A DNA stretch of 64,000 nucleotides from Epiperipatus broadwayi (lineage: Eukaryota; Onychophora; Udeonychophora; Euonychophora; Peripatidae), in assembly GCA_028023455.1 (NCBI GenBank), contig JAQFVV010000205.1, positions 622,001-686,000 of the forward strand, in the 5' to 3' direction. Positions within the stretch are counted from its first letter, which is position 1; each line of letters opens with the position of its first letter. Positions 46,665 through 56,394 of this stretch are shown piece after piece. The notes beneath the pieces were generated by a model. The model was not told the DNA's origin and searched no databases. It was given only the letters and a program-made list of their open reading frames with translations. The position numbers and the translations under genes were made by a program.

Positions 46665-47165
46665 TGTAATTAATTATGATAAAAATGATAATTTTTGGTA
46701 TTAATTTTTAGATTAATGTTTTAATGGGTTTTAAGGGTTTTGTTTTTAATGGTTTGATGATAAAATTTGAATTGTTTAATACATTTATTTGCTTGTAATC
46801 TTAAAAAATAATTTAAAAATGATTTTAAAGAAATTTTTATATTTTTATTATAAATTTTTTTGTTATTTTTTTTTATTTTTTATTATTTTTTTATTATTAA
46901 TAATATTTTATAATTTAGTTTTTATGTTTTGGGTTTTTAAAAGATTTGGGAAAATTTTGGTTGAAAGGTTTTGGATTGAGTTGTTTTTGCTTTATATTAT
47001 TTTGTTTTATTATAATTTTATATGAGAATATGAAAAATAATAATTTTGGTTGTATTGATATAATATTTGTCTAATTTTTTATGTTGTAGATCTGATGAAG
47101 ACTGCTAGTACAATCAAAACTGTTATAATAAATAAAATTATTTGCTTAAAGTGTTAAAGGAGTGT
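46665..47165 (+). repeat. PLE2 right inverted arm
   Basis: Mirror of 44,069-44,570. It contains ctgatgaagactgctagtac aatcaaaactg (47,094-47,126), where the stem II and GAAA box have each taken one substitution relative to the left arm, and ends ...gtgttgatgagttt against the target duplication. Confidence 0.85.
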
Positions 47166-47175
47166 TGATGAGTTT

Positions 47176-48050
47176 ACAACTTATATATATGAGTAAAAAT
47201 ACAGGGAGACAGTTATATATGGTTTTTATAGATATAAAGAAGGAATATGATAGAGTAAATAGAAATGTATTATGGGTACATTTAAACAGAAACACATAGG
47301 CTTATTATATATTTGTGTTTATATATGTAATATATAGGGTATATGAGCACAGGCTTTCACATGACCCACCACTCTCCACACTATCTCATAACACTGATAC
47401 ACTTGAACACATATATGTTGAAAAGATAAATAATCACCAATATATGTATTTCATATTTATTTTATTTGCTGATTTAGCATGAAATACATATATTGGTGAT
47501 TATTTATCTTTTCAACATATATGTGTTCGAATGTATCAGTGTTATGAGATAGTGTAAAGAGTGGTGGGTCATGTGAAAGTCTGTGCTTATATACCCTATA
47601 TATGGGTACGTTTAGTAAATTGGGGAATGGATGGAGCTTTAGTGGATACTATTAAGAGATTATATGAAAGTGATTATTATATGTATCAATTAGGGAATAT
47701 AGAATGAGTTAAAGTTAAAAATGGGGTAGAACTAAGGTAAGGATGCCCTATGTCACCTATTTTGTTTTTGCTGTATTTGAGAGAAATGGAGAGAGCAATA
47801 GAAACCTGAAGAAGAGGGATAGAAATGCCATTAATAGGTGTCAAGGGAATATATATATTATCGGGTCTTTTATTTACGAATGATGTCTTCATGTGCACAG
47901 AAAGTATAAAAAATATGGAAGTTATGCTGAGGACATGTGCAAGGATGAGTAAAGAATTGGAAATTAAATTTAGTAAAGAAAATCAAAAGTAATAATGATT
48001 AATACTGGGGAAAGAGAAGATAAAGAATTTCTATTGGGGGATATAAAGTT
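47176..48050 (+). pseudogene. LINE reverse transcriptase, catalytic part
   Basis: After PLE2 the frame reads NTGRQLYMVFIDIKKEYDRV (RT motif A, catalytic Asp in FID). A hairpin element interrupts at 47,285-47,600. It resumes with WVRLVNWGMDGALVDTIKRL, then GCPMSPILFLLYL (motif B region) with a stop replacing Gln before GC, and LLFTNDVFMC (motif C, where FADD has become FTND, so the first catalytic Asp is lost). Then NMYNYLGIILS (motif E-like). Dead RT. Confidence 0.82.
47271..47614. mobile_element. 316-bp near-perfect hairpin element with 14-bp target duplication
   Basis: The target repeat tatgggtac(a/g)ttta lies at 47,271-47,284 and 47,601-47,614, within LINE codons. Arms 47,333-47,453 and 47,478-47,600 are inverted copies with only about six mismatches over 121 bp, separated by a 24-bp loop. 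The left side has 48 extra bases. Non-coding. The low arm divergence suggests a recent insertion. Confidence 0.85.
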
Positions 48051-49060
48051 AAGTGTGATGAATATGTATAACTATTTGGGAATCATCTTAAGTAATTAGA
48101 GAAATTGCTTCAATGAATGAGAGAAAAAATTGATTAATGAAGCAAAGAAAAAAAAAGGACTGATAAAGACTTTAACAATGTTTTCATATAATAAATATGA
48201 TGTAGCTAGAATTGTATGGAAGGCAGTGGCAGTAGCAGGGGTAACATATATAATGTATTATGTGTTAGTAAAGGGATGTTAGATTACTTAGAAAAAGTAC
48301 AAAGACAAATATGAAGACATGCATTAGATGCAAATGTGTGGACAGCAAAGAAAGCAATTCAAGGAGAAATGGGATGGTCAAGTGAAAATGTTCAGTAGAT
48401 TGCAGTTTATAGATAATAAGAGAATAGCCAAAATAGTATGTAATTGGGTTATGGCTAAAGGACAGGCAACAAAATGGGTGAGAAAGGTAATATGGTATGC
48501 AGAAGATTTGGATAAAGAATTTATGTCAGTATACTTACATAAGGTGTGATGATTGTGTTAAGAGAATTGCTGAGTATTATAATGTCAAGAAATGAGATAG
48601 ACGAATAGATGCATTAATATAGAATAGGGAGTTGAAAAGATGGAGAATTAGTATGGAGAGTAAAAATAGTTTAAATATATATAGAAGTAAATAGAATGTT
48701 GGGTGCGAGTTAATTTTTGATAATAGCAAGGAAAGTAGCTTACTGTTTAAGGTTCCAACAGGATCTTTAGCTACAAGTGAATATACATATAAATGGAAAA
48801 ATGTGGGTGATTTAGTCAGCAAGTTGCATAAGGAAGGCATAGAAAATATTAGGCATCTGTTAATTAAATGTAAATAACTTGTAAGCAGAAAGGATATAAA
48901 TAATGAAGCTGTGAGAAAATAAATATAAGCAAAGGGGTTAAACAGAAAGTGAGTCCTTGGTTTTCATGTTGGTTTAGAAAAAGGTAAGGGAGGGGGGTTA
49001 GATATAAAGACCATGGAGTTGACAAAGATTATATTGTGAAAATGGGATGGAGCAGGATAG
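48051..49060 (+). pseudogene. LINE ORF2 carboxy-terminal domain with zinc knuckle
   Basis: Pieces include LINEAKKKKGLIKTLTMFSY, VARIVWKAVAVAGVTYIMYY, the 73-codon frame at 48,328-48,546 (GQATKWVRKVIWYAEDL), and HKEGIENIRHLLIKCK with the C..C part mutated. The end, KGKGG..DIKTMELTKIIL, aligns with the fragment at 1-200. Several stops. Confidence 0.7.
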
Positions 49061-49245
49061 AGAACAGGGGGGAAACAGGGTGGGGAATGGAAAGAGAAAG
49101 TAAAGTGGTTAACAGGTTCCGCTGGGCATAGTGGCTGAGAGATTTCTGACTCCAAAAAAGGAGAAGCTGCAGAGCATCACATGACATCATATACTGTTTT
49201 AACAGCTTGTGTAAACATAAAAAATGGTATTCATATGATGTTTTA
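49061..49245 (+). other. LINE 3' UTR
   Basis: Shared words with other copies are gctgggcatagtggctgaga (compare 26,131 and 23,252), aggagaagctgcagagcatc, and actgttttaacagcttgtgt aaacat. The last block also occurs in family A (53,722-53,760 and its complement near 53,290-53,345), linking the two. Confidence 0.65.
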
Positions 49246-49746
49246 GTAATTTTTAAATATGTTAATGGCTAATATTTTAAAGAAAACGATGAAATACTTA
49301 TTGATTTTAGTAAATAATTTTTGATGTTATCTTAGATTTAATGAATTATAATTTGGTTTACAAGTATGAAGATCAATAATGTAAATAGTGGGATAACAAT
49401 ATAATAAAAGGAGATGGAAGGCAAGATAATAAGAAAATTATAAGAAGAAATGGAATACAGGGAATATATTATAGAAGATTCTACAATATTAGAAGAAAAA
49501 AACTACGAATGAGGAAATGAAAATTATAATAATACAGATAGATTGAAAAATAAAAAAATATAAATATGGTTTTAGAAGTGGTATTAAAAATATGATAAAG
49601 AATATGAGGGACATATACAATATAAAAACGTTTGTAATGAAAATAATATGAAGTATTGTTTTTGCATATTGTTAAAATCCACAAAGTGCATGTGCATTAG
49701 CTTAATGCTGATTATTATTACATATTGCATATTATAATTTTGATAA
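49246..49746. other. Purine-rich AT spacer
   Basis: No recognisable protein. The word gcatgtgcattagcttaat (49,688) recurs at 60,693. Confidence 0.4.
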
Positions 49747-49871
49747 AATATGGGAACTTGTCTTGCATTGGTGGTTGAGAGGTCAGCGCGACTGCCTTAC
49801 AAGCAGTTGCCCGGGTTACGGGTTCACATCCCGGCCGATGTTATGACACTTGAAAAAAAATACGGGAACTT
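49747..49871 (+). mobile_element. tRNA-derived SINE, best copy
   Basis: The body starts gtcttgcattggtggttgag, continues gactgccttacaagcagt and a canonical T-arm/B-box (acgggttcacatcccggcc), then gatgttatgacacttg and A8. The target duplication aata(t/c)gggaactt lies at 49,747-49,759 and 49,859-49,871. The first half matches tRNA-Gly(UCC), as at 58,425-58,496, with a 4-base insertion in the variable region. Confidence 0.9.
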
Positions 49872-50044
49872 ATATGTCTTTTTTTTTCAAAGTAATATAA
49901 TTGTTATGAAAATGTTGAATGCGCAAAAATATTAAATATATAGATGAAGCTAAAATTGAAAACAATAAAAAAAATTATTAGACTATGAAAGAATGTTTAA
50001 GAAATAAGGTGAATTCATTGTTTTTAAGTTTAAACCAGCAAACA

Positions 50045-50130
50045 TTACATGATCACCATCTGGCATCTACTGATTACTCTGGCTTGCACTGGGTGGCACC
50101 ACTGTATGGAGAGTTTTCCTTGTTCTATTT
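50045..50130 (+). repeat. Family A end fragment
   Basis: Contains ccatctggcatctactgatt actctggcttgcactgggtg gcaccactgtatggagagtt only. Confidence 0.75.
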
Positions 50131-50459
50131 TTAAGTTTGTTGAATGTTAAAATGTTTAATAAAAAACATATGTTAAAAAATAAATTAATAAGAAAATATT
50201 GATATATTCTATAAAAAAATAATGTTAAGAGAAATTAAGGAAAAAATATGAAAAATTAAAAAGAATAATTACATTAAATAAAAAAATATTTTATGAAATA
50301 TTTTTATGCTTAAAATGAGATTTTTCAAAAAGATGATATTAAAACATAAAAAAAAAAAAATAATAAAAATAGAAAAAAGTTTAAAAATTATTATGATATC
50401 AAGTATTTAATTGGTAGGATGTTATAACTGAAATAATTTTATTATTCATTTAGTAAATA

Positions 50460-51005
50460 AGGAATTTAATTAAAAAAAAAAAAGAGTATTAGAGAAAGCT
50501 TTAAAATATGTACTAGGAAACATTGATGTTGAAATAGAGGAGTTAGCGAGTGAAGCAAAAACAAAACTGATAACGGACAAATAGAGATGTGTAAAAAAGA
50601 AAATAAAAAGAGAAAGCTACATATGATACGATGTTAAAGTAATTATAAAATGGATAAATTGAAATATAATATAGAATATTAATAAATATATTAATATATT
50701 AATAATATAGAATATTATTAATAAAGAATGGAAAATTATAAATAATATTAAAATTAAATATGAGAATTTAATATTTTTAAAAGATGATATGACATTAAGT
50801 ATAGTTATATTAACTAAAAAAGTATATAATGAAAAGGTGGAAAGTGAAGAAGAATTGTTTCATACAAATTAAGAGGAATAAAGATATAGGAAAAAATAGG
50901 AAGGTTAATAACATAATAACAGAAATGAATTTAAAAGACAATATTAAAAAATGTGAGATTAAATTGAAAAGAATGAATGTTAATAATGCAGAAATATATG
51001 GATAA
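50460..51005 (+). pseudogene. Possible decayed ORF, Lys/Glu-rich
   Basis: Pieces such as EKALKYVLGNIDVEIEELAS and KKVYNEKVESEEELFHTN look protein-like, are charged and suggest coiled coil. They are separated by stops and lack a recognisable domain. It could be an old retroelement ORF1. Confidence 0.25.
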
Positions 51006-51201
51006 TTTTTATAAAGTTGTTTTGAAACTTCTTTGTAAGCACACACACCTACATAAAATAAATAAATAATCTCTGTCTTTAAACTGTAAATAATAAACAC
51101 ACATATATGCGTGTGTGTTAAACAGAGAATAATAATCCTATAATAATTATTAATAGCCAAGCATACTTTCAGTACTGTGTATCAGACTCATGGCATACAA
51201 A

Positions 51202-51483
51202 CTAACTAAAATGAATGGTTAAAATTCCAGAGATACCCAGTGGAACACTGGTATATCTCTGATGAATAATGTTATTAAACTTGGCAATAGGCCAATCCTC
51301 CTCTACATTCCTCTTCTTATCATTAATTTCACCACAATCCACATTAATTTTTTGAGAATAAAATTTATGTCTACCATTTATTTCATAATTATGAAAAAAC
51401 AAAATTAAATTGAGAATCACCCACATATCAATATATATATTAAGAATAATCCCACATATAATATATATATTAAGAATAATCAA
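51202..51483 (-). CDS. Hypothetical minus-strand frame
   Basis: I do not recognise it. The second half (EEDWPIAKFNNIIHQRYTSV and following) has balanced protein-like composition, while the first half is Ile/Tyr-rich and looks like translated AT repeats (two ~27-bp tandem pieces at 51,424-51,480). It may be a retroelement fragment. Confidence 0.2.
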   Translation of the reverse strand: MIILNIYIICGIILNIYIDMWVILNLILFFHNYEINGRHKFYSQKINVDCGEINDKKRNVEEDWPIAKFNNIIHQRYTSVPLGISGILTIHFS

Positions 51484-51654
51484 TCATTAATAATGATCAT
51501 ATAATATGGTGGAAACACTACAGGAAAACTGAAATAAAAAAAATGGTTCATAAGATAAACAAAACAAGGTATGGTCCATATTTATAAAGAAAAGGTGAAA
51601 CATTGATTGTATTAAATGCAAATATTACATTAAAGATCATTTTGTCATATTGAT

Positions 51655-52150
51655 ATACTGGACTATTTCCATAATCTAATATTAAGTATTAAATGTCTTT
51701 AGAAAAATTTAACTTTATTTAAATATTCCAATTACATTTATATGTTAGTTATAACATGCAGGTTAGTATATGTATAATGTTTTAAACAATATTATTCTCA
51801 CTTCTTCAGGTGTTGCTGGTGTGATTAGTGAAAGTACTAGCAAGGGAATTGAACTTGGACCCTTAGATTCTTGAATATCAAACTTTTAAGGTAATGCTGA
51901 TGGCTCAATTAGTTAGAGCATTACCTTAAAATTCAATATTCAAGAATATAAGAATCCAGGTTTGATTCCCATGCTAATACTTCACTGATCAAACCAGCAA
52001 GAGGAGAATAATATCTCTTGAAACATTGTGCATTTACTAACCTGTGTGCTATTACTAACAGTTAAATGTAATTGAGTTATTTACATAAAGTTAAATTTTT
52101 CTAATGACATTTAATACTTAATATTAGATAATAGAAATAGTCCACTATAT
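51655..52150. mobile_element. Family D foldback with tRNA-like centre
   Basis: Arms of about 245 bp: ggactatttccataatctaa tattaagtattaaatgtc (51,660) against gacatttaatacttaatatt agataatagaaatagtcc (52,108). At the centre, aaggtaatgct/agcattacctt encloses tggctcaattagttagag, an A box, and the right arm holds a B box (ccaggtttgattccc). Both arms carry a worn CTGA..A-stem-GAAAC segment (for example 52,010-52,025, ctcttgaaac). Non-coding. Confidence 0.75.
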
Positions 52151-52983
52151 AAATAGTACTAAAATATCGTCCTCACAAGCCTTCAGGAAAACCACTTTGT
52201 TATGATTTACAAGGCTTAATTTAGTAATTTCATTCTTTTATCTGCTTATTTGTGCATTCATTGTGCTTATCTTTTAAAATTATTCTATTGCATATGCAAA
52301 ATAATTTTAATAAATCTGAAAATCAAAATTATAAGAATGATTGACATTGTTGTGTAGAAAATCAAAATGAAAAAAGCACAAAACTGTCAATGAGCACAAA
52401 TATTACAATGAATGCTATTGGTTGACATAAGATGTATATGCACAAGTTATTTCAGAGTTTTTGAAAAATAGAATTAAAAAGATGATTAAGCTAATCAAAA
52501 AAGAAAATAATTTTCCAAATGAGAAAACAAAAATACGGTAATTTTTAGTAGTATAAGCTTGTTTAACTTTCACTATGATATCAGAAAAAAGTTATAATAT
52601 AACATCAAGTGATGTCACTTTTTAATAGAATAACTGTATTTATTTTTTAAAAGATCAACAGGAATAAGAGTTAAAATGCAGTGTTTTTCCAAACAAGAAA
52701 ATTAAAGTTTTGAAATCAGTTATTTATAAAAATTTTATTAAGATAACTTTGTTTATATTTTTATTTTAAACTTTTAAAAGCTAAATTTTTATTTTCATTA
52801 ATACCAAGCCCTACAATATTTAAATAAACTAAATTTATATGCATTTTTATATAAAACCAATTATATTAATTACAAACAAACATAATTGTATTAATATACA
52901 TAAAACATCAGTTAACTTAACTAATAACTGGCTAATGATAATTGAATAGAAAATTATGTAGTATACATTTATACACATTTTTT

Positions 52984-52987
<4 letters not shown>
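52151..52987. other. AT-rich spacer
   Basis: No supportable feature. Confidence 0.45.

Positions 52988-53057
<70 letters not shown>
52988..53057. repeat. (TA)n microsatellite, palindromic
   Basis: Two (ta)n runs around caa: about 24 bp and 38 bp. Confidence 0.95.
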
Positions 53058-53058
<1 letters not shown>

Positions 53059-53430
53059 ATTATTGTTATAATAGATTCATTGATTTTATATAAAAAAAGT
53101 TCATCATGACTATGTATGCATTATAGGTTGAAACTGTAAAATAGTTCCAACCCTTGGGAGTATACATTTGTATTAGTTTTTATTTTTTTCACTCTTTCTT
53201 ATAGATATTGTATTATTATTGTGGTAGATTCTAGTTAATTTTATATAAAGCAGATTGATGTCATTAAACCACCAAACATCACAAGATTACCATTTCTTAT
53301 GATTGCTCATAACTGTTATTAAAACAGGCAAAACTCCATACAGTCGTGCCACTTAGTGCAAGCCAGAGTAATCAATGGATGCCAGAAGGCTTAGGCATAA
53401 AATCACTATCTAGTGCCTACTTATTTAATA

Positions 53431-53472
53431 TCCCCAGACTAGTTTCTGGCTTTTGACCTTCATCAGTGAGGA
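53431..53472 (-). ncRNA. Hammerhead ribozyme-like motif, family A (minus copy)
   Basis: Minus-strand order: UCCUCA (stem I), CUGAUGA, A, GGU-CAAAA-GCC (stem II), A, GAA, the perfect palindrome ACUAGU (stem III), C at 53,437, UGGGGA (stem I, six pairs including one G-U). Core boxes are intact. A faces A at the 10.1-11.1 position, where G-C is normal. Confidence 0.6.
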
Positions 53473-54012
53473 GCCTTGGATCTGAGAGCACTGCACCTAG
53501 ATCTTAAGATCTAATGCAACTCTTCATCAGCCACCCTCTTATCTCTACTTAACTACAAAACTATGAGTCTTAAATTGAAAACACAATAATATTTTTCAAG
53601 ATAGAAACTAATCTGGGGATATTGCATTAGTAGGCACTAGATAGGGATTTTATGCACAATTTTCTGGCATCTATTGATTACTCTGGCTTGCACTGAGTGA
53701 CCATACTGTATAGAGAGTTCTTCCTGTTTTAATAACAGTTATAATCAAGCATAAGAAGTGGTTTAATACCAATCCTGCCTAATAGAATAGTGTTGGCTAT
53801 GGTTATTAAAAAAACTGAAGACACCAAAATGTATGTGTACTGAACTGAGTTCAGGCCTATATGACTATATAAGCAAATGATCTTAGATTGAAAATATGAT
53901 TGTGTTTTCAAATTTTATTCTCATAGTTTTGTAGTTAAATAGAGATAAAAGGTGTCTGCTGGAGGGTTGCATTAGATCCTGAGATCTAGGTGCAGTGCTC
54001 TCAGATCCAAGG

Positions 54013-54055
54013 CTCCTCACTGATGAAGGCCTCAAGCCAGAAACTCGTCTAGGGA
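54013..54055 (+). ncRNA. Hammerhead ribozyme-like motif, family A (plus copy)
   Basis: UCCUCA (54,014-54,019), CUGAUGA (54,020-54,026), A, GGC-CUCAA-GCC (54,028-54,038), A, GAA, ACUCGU (54,043-54,048), C (54,049), UAGGGA (54,050-54,055). Stem I has five of six pairs. Otherwise as in the minus copy. Confidence 0.6.
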
Positions 54056-54583
54056 TATTGGATGAGTAGGCACTGCCTAGATAGGGATTTTATCTGCAAA
54101 CCATCTGGCATCCATTGATTACTCTGGCTTGCACTGAGTGGCACTACTGTATGGAAAGTTTTGCCTGTTTTAATAACATATAAATGTCACTATGTATGCA
54201 ATATAGAATTGAAATTGTATATATCTTAACATATTGAAAAGGAAAAAAATCAATATTTGCTGAAAAAAGCTTTTAAATATTATTATATAAACAATTATTG
54301 CTGTTATATAAAGATATTTTATTTCATATCATGCTGTATGATGAATAATTATGTATCATATATTTTCTGATTTAGAGAATGTTTTGGATGGTAGTTTTGC
54401 CCTATTTTGTGCATCTGGAATGGGTAACCTTTTTAAATACAATGAACAGATAATATAACAAATGACTTTCTTCTACCAATTACATGCAAGCTTAATTAAA
54501 AGTCCTAGTAATGTGTGTATTTTTTCCAGCAGATGTCACTAGTAACAATGAGTGGATGATTCAATAAATGATCTTAAATCACA

Positions 54584-54750
54584 GAGGCAAAACTCTCCAT
54601 GCAGTAGCATCACTCAGTGCAAACCAGAGTAATCAATAGATACAGGAAAGTTTGTGCATAAAACCCCTATCCAGTGCCTACTATTAATGAGCCTTGGATC
54701 CAAGAGAACTGCACCTAGAACTTAGGACCTAATGTAACCATCCATCAGGC
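54584..54750 (-). repeat. Family A fragment, hammerhead deleted
   Basis: Complement of the family A end block (ccatgcagtagcatcactca gtgcaaaccagag) through gtgcctacta, then a jump to atgagccttggatc, so the GAAAC to CUGAUGA segment is missing. Confidence 0.7.
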
Positions 54751-55799
54751 ACTTTTTACCTTATTAGCTAACAATAAAGCTTCAAGTCCAAAATAAAACA
54801 ATAATGTTTTCAATTCAGATTCATTAGCTTTGTATAGTCATATAGATCTGAACTCAGTTCAGCATCCACATTATTTGGTGCCATTGGTCCTTTAATAAGC
54901 ACAGTAAAATTTATGTGTACATGATATTTTCTAAAACACATCCTTAGGAAGCTATGTTTATTGTATAGTTATTTTACTGCTTTACATTAGTTTATATATC
55001 TGACTTTATTAATACGTATCATTTAATATGTTTTTGATATAGTTTTTTTTTTGTTGACTTCAAATAATTTAAAATTTTCATTATCTTATATACAAATATA
55101 ACATTAACTGGAGAAGTTTTTAAAATATAATAATCATTGACTTTAAAACTATAAGACTTTTATCATCTGGATTCTTTATAATTTGTTATTTAATCTTATT
55201 AAGGGTATTTTTATTATTGTAATTTATATACACACAGAAAGGGTAAAAAATAGTATGATAATTATTGGGTAATGCCAAAACAATATTCCATAAAGCAAAA
55301 TTATACATTGCTTTTCATCATAAATGAATGATTTTAGAGACTCAAAAACTACTATATGTTGATTTTTAAGGTAGTATGGATTTCTGGTGTTTTGTTATTT
55401 GATCCAAAGAATATTTTCATTATTACAATTTAAACAAAAAAAGAGAGGAATAGAAAAGACTATAGTCTTTATTGGAAAATACCAGTACAATACTCTATGC
55501 AGAAAATTATTAATAGATTGCTTTTTATCATAGAAGAGTGATTTCCAGAGACTTTGTGTGGTTTTAGATGATCAGAAATTACTATATGCATTTGTTGTGT
55601 ATTGATTCAGATAAATAAGTTATTACATTTTAAGCTTCTATTAAAAATATTATTAATATTTCTTTTAATTTAATTATTTATAAGTTAATAATAAATAATT
55701 GTAACATAAAATTGAAACATAAGTAACTATCTCCCACTGAGTTATACAACATCAAAAACCATGAAAAGACAGAATGATCACACTGTGTTAATTGCTGTA
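54751..55799. other. AT-rich spacer
   Basis: No gene seen. Two loosely similar segments (55,370-55,445 and 55,560-55,640) may be an old duplication. Confidence 0.4.
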
Positions 55800-55862
55800 A
55801 CAAGCTTTATTGATAAATGACAGCAAGAGAAAAGCATTTAAAAATCTTTATTTAGAAATCAT

Positions 55863-55903
55863 AGACCAATGGTTTCATGCTTTGGCACTCCTCAGTGAGG
55901 TGC
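55863..55903 (-). ncRNA. Hammerhead ribozyme-like motif, family C (best core)
   Basis: Minus strand: ACCUCA, CUGAGGA (55,895-55,889), GUGC-CAAA-GCAU (four pairs, directly adjacent to both core boxes), GAAA (55,876-55,873), stem III ACC-AUU-GGU, then C. This is the only copy with a fully regular core and stem II. Its stem I 3' strand (UAUGAU) no longer pairs with ACCUCA, so it is probably dead in cis. Confidence 0.65.
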
Positions 55904-55925
55904 TAGGATAGTTTCAGAAACTAGT

Positions 55926-55969
55926 AACTCACTGAGAAGTGCCAAAGCATGAAACCATTAGTTTGGGGT
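55926..55969 (+). ncRNA. Hammerhead-like motif, family C (plus copy 1)
   Basis: AACUCA, CUGAGAA (the invariant G8 is A), GUGC-CAAA-GCAU, GAAA, ACC-AUU-AGU, U, UGGGGU. Stem I keeps most pairs with UGGGGU. The core substitution should abolish cleavage. Confidence 0.55.
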
Positions 55970-56350
55970 TGGGGTGTGGTTTCTAGATAGAGATTTTTAA
56001 AATGCTTTCTCTTGCTCGTATTTATCAATAAGCTTATTAGAGCAATTAGCACAGCTCATTATTTTTATTTACAAGCTTAAAAGATTAGGTCATGTGATAT
56101 ATGACTTTAATTTTTATTGACTACTTGTAGTCTTTTCGTTTAAGTCTTAAGCAATGTTATATTGTTGTGGTTATTAATATATAGTTTGGCTGAAGATCTC
56201 TCAGCCTCATATAGCTATTTGAGTTGGATAGCTGAATTTAAAGACATGTAGATATCTAAAAATTTCATATTTTCCACTCAATAAATAACTTTTCGATAAA
56301 TGCTGGTTTTGGTTAGTATTTTTAGATCTAGTGTCTGAAACTACCCTTAT

Positions 56351-56394
56351 GCCTAACTGAGAAGTGCCAAAGCATGAAACTATTGGTCTAAGGT
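56351..56394 (+). ncRNA. Hammerhead-like motif, family C (plus copy 2)
   Basis: GCCUAA, CUGAGAA, GUGC-CAAA-GCAU, GAA, ACU-AUU-GGU, C (56,388), UAAGGU. Stem I keeps five of six pairs. It has the same G8-to-A change as copy 1. Confidence 0.55.

Larger units (their letters stand above)
43982..47188. mobile_element. PLE2: Penelope-like insertion with ~0.5-kb inverted arms
   Basis: The 13-bp direct repeat acaacttatatat flanks it (43,982-43,994 and 47,176-47,188), and the interrupted LINE frame continues across it. The outer arms 44,069-44,570 (minus) and 46,665-47,165 (plus) are inverted copies holding a CTGANGA-stem-GAAAC motif. The interior (44,571-46,664) carries a telomere-like 12-bp array, a PLE endonuclease carboxy-terminus and a 93-bp tandem repeat. 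The rest of the PLE polyprotein is missing, so it moved with help or is a truncated head-to-head pair. The 13-bp duplication equals that of PLE1. Confidence 0.82.
41150..49245 (+). mobile_element. Near-full-length, decayed L2/CR1-like LINE, twice interrupted
   Basis: In plus-strand order: ORF1 (41,170-42,093), APE-type endonuclease (42,310-42,900), RT part 1 (43,340-43,994), PLE2 insertion, RT part 2 (47,176-48,050) containing a hairpin-element insertion, carboxy-terminal domain with a zinc knuckle (48,050-49,060), and 3' UTR to about 49,245. Without insertions it is about 4.6 kb. Fragments of its 3' end lie at 1-475 and 22,999-23,350. The frames hold many stops and frameshifts. The assignment to the L2/CR1 side rests on ORF1 esterase plus APE plus a terminal C..C..H..C and needs an RT phylogeny. 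Confidence 0.85.
53270..54190. mobile_element. Family A composite: inverted copy plus tandem copies
   Basis: A minus-orientation unit (53,270-53,580) is followed by a plus partial unit from gaaac at 53,604 and a plus unit whose gaaac lies at 54,040, a 436-bp period. All carry the end block ctctggcttgcactgagtg. Hammerhead-like motifs are at 53,431-53,472 (minus) and 54,013-54,055 (plus). A diverged ~33-bp direct repeat (gactatgtatgcattatag... at 53,107; cactatgtatgcaatatag... at 54,187) flanks the locus. Non-coding. Confidence 0.8.

Noticed and set aside
44194-47025. Matching 78-codon hydrophobic frames in both PLE2 arms
   Set aside because: They agree because the arms are inverted copies. 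The peptides are Phe/Leu/Ile-rich, as any T-rich DNA would give, with no domain.
51050-51120. Short (CA/TG) stretches and small AT inverted repeats as regulatory sites
   Set aside because: Such stretches are common by chance in DNA of this composition; no support.
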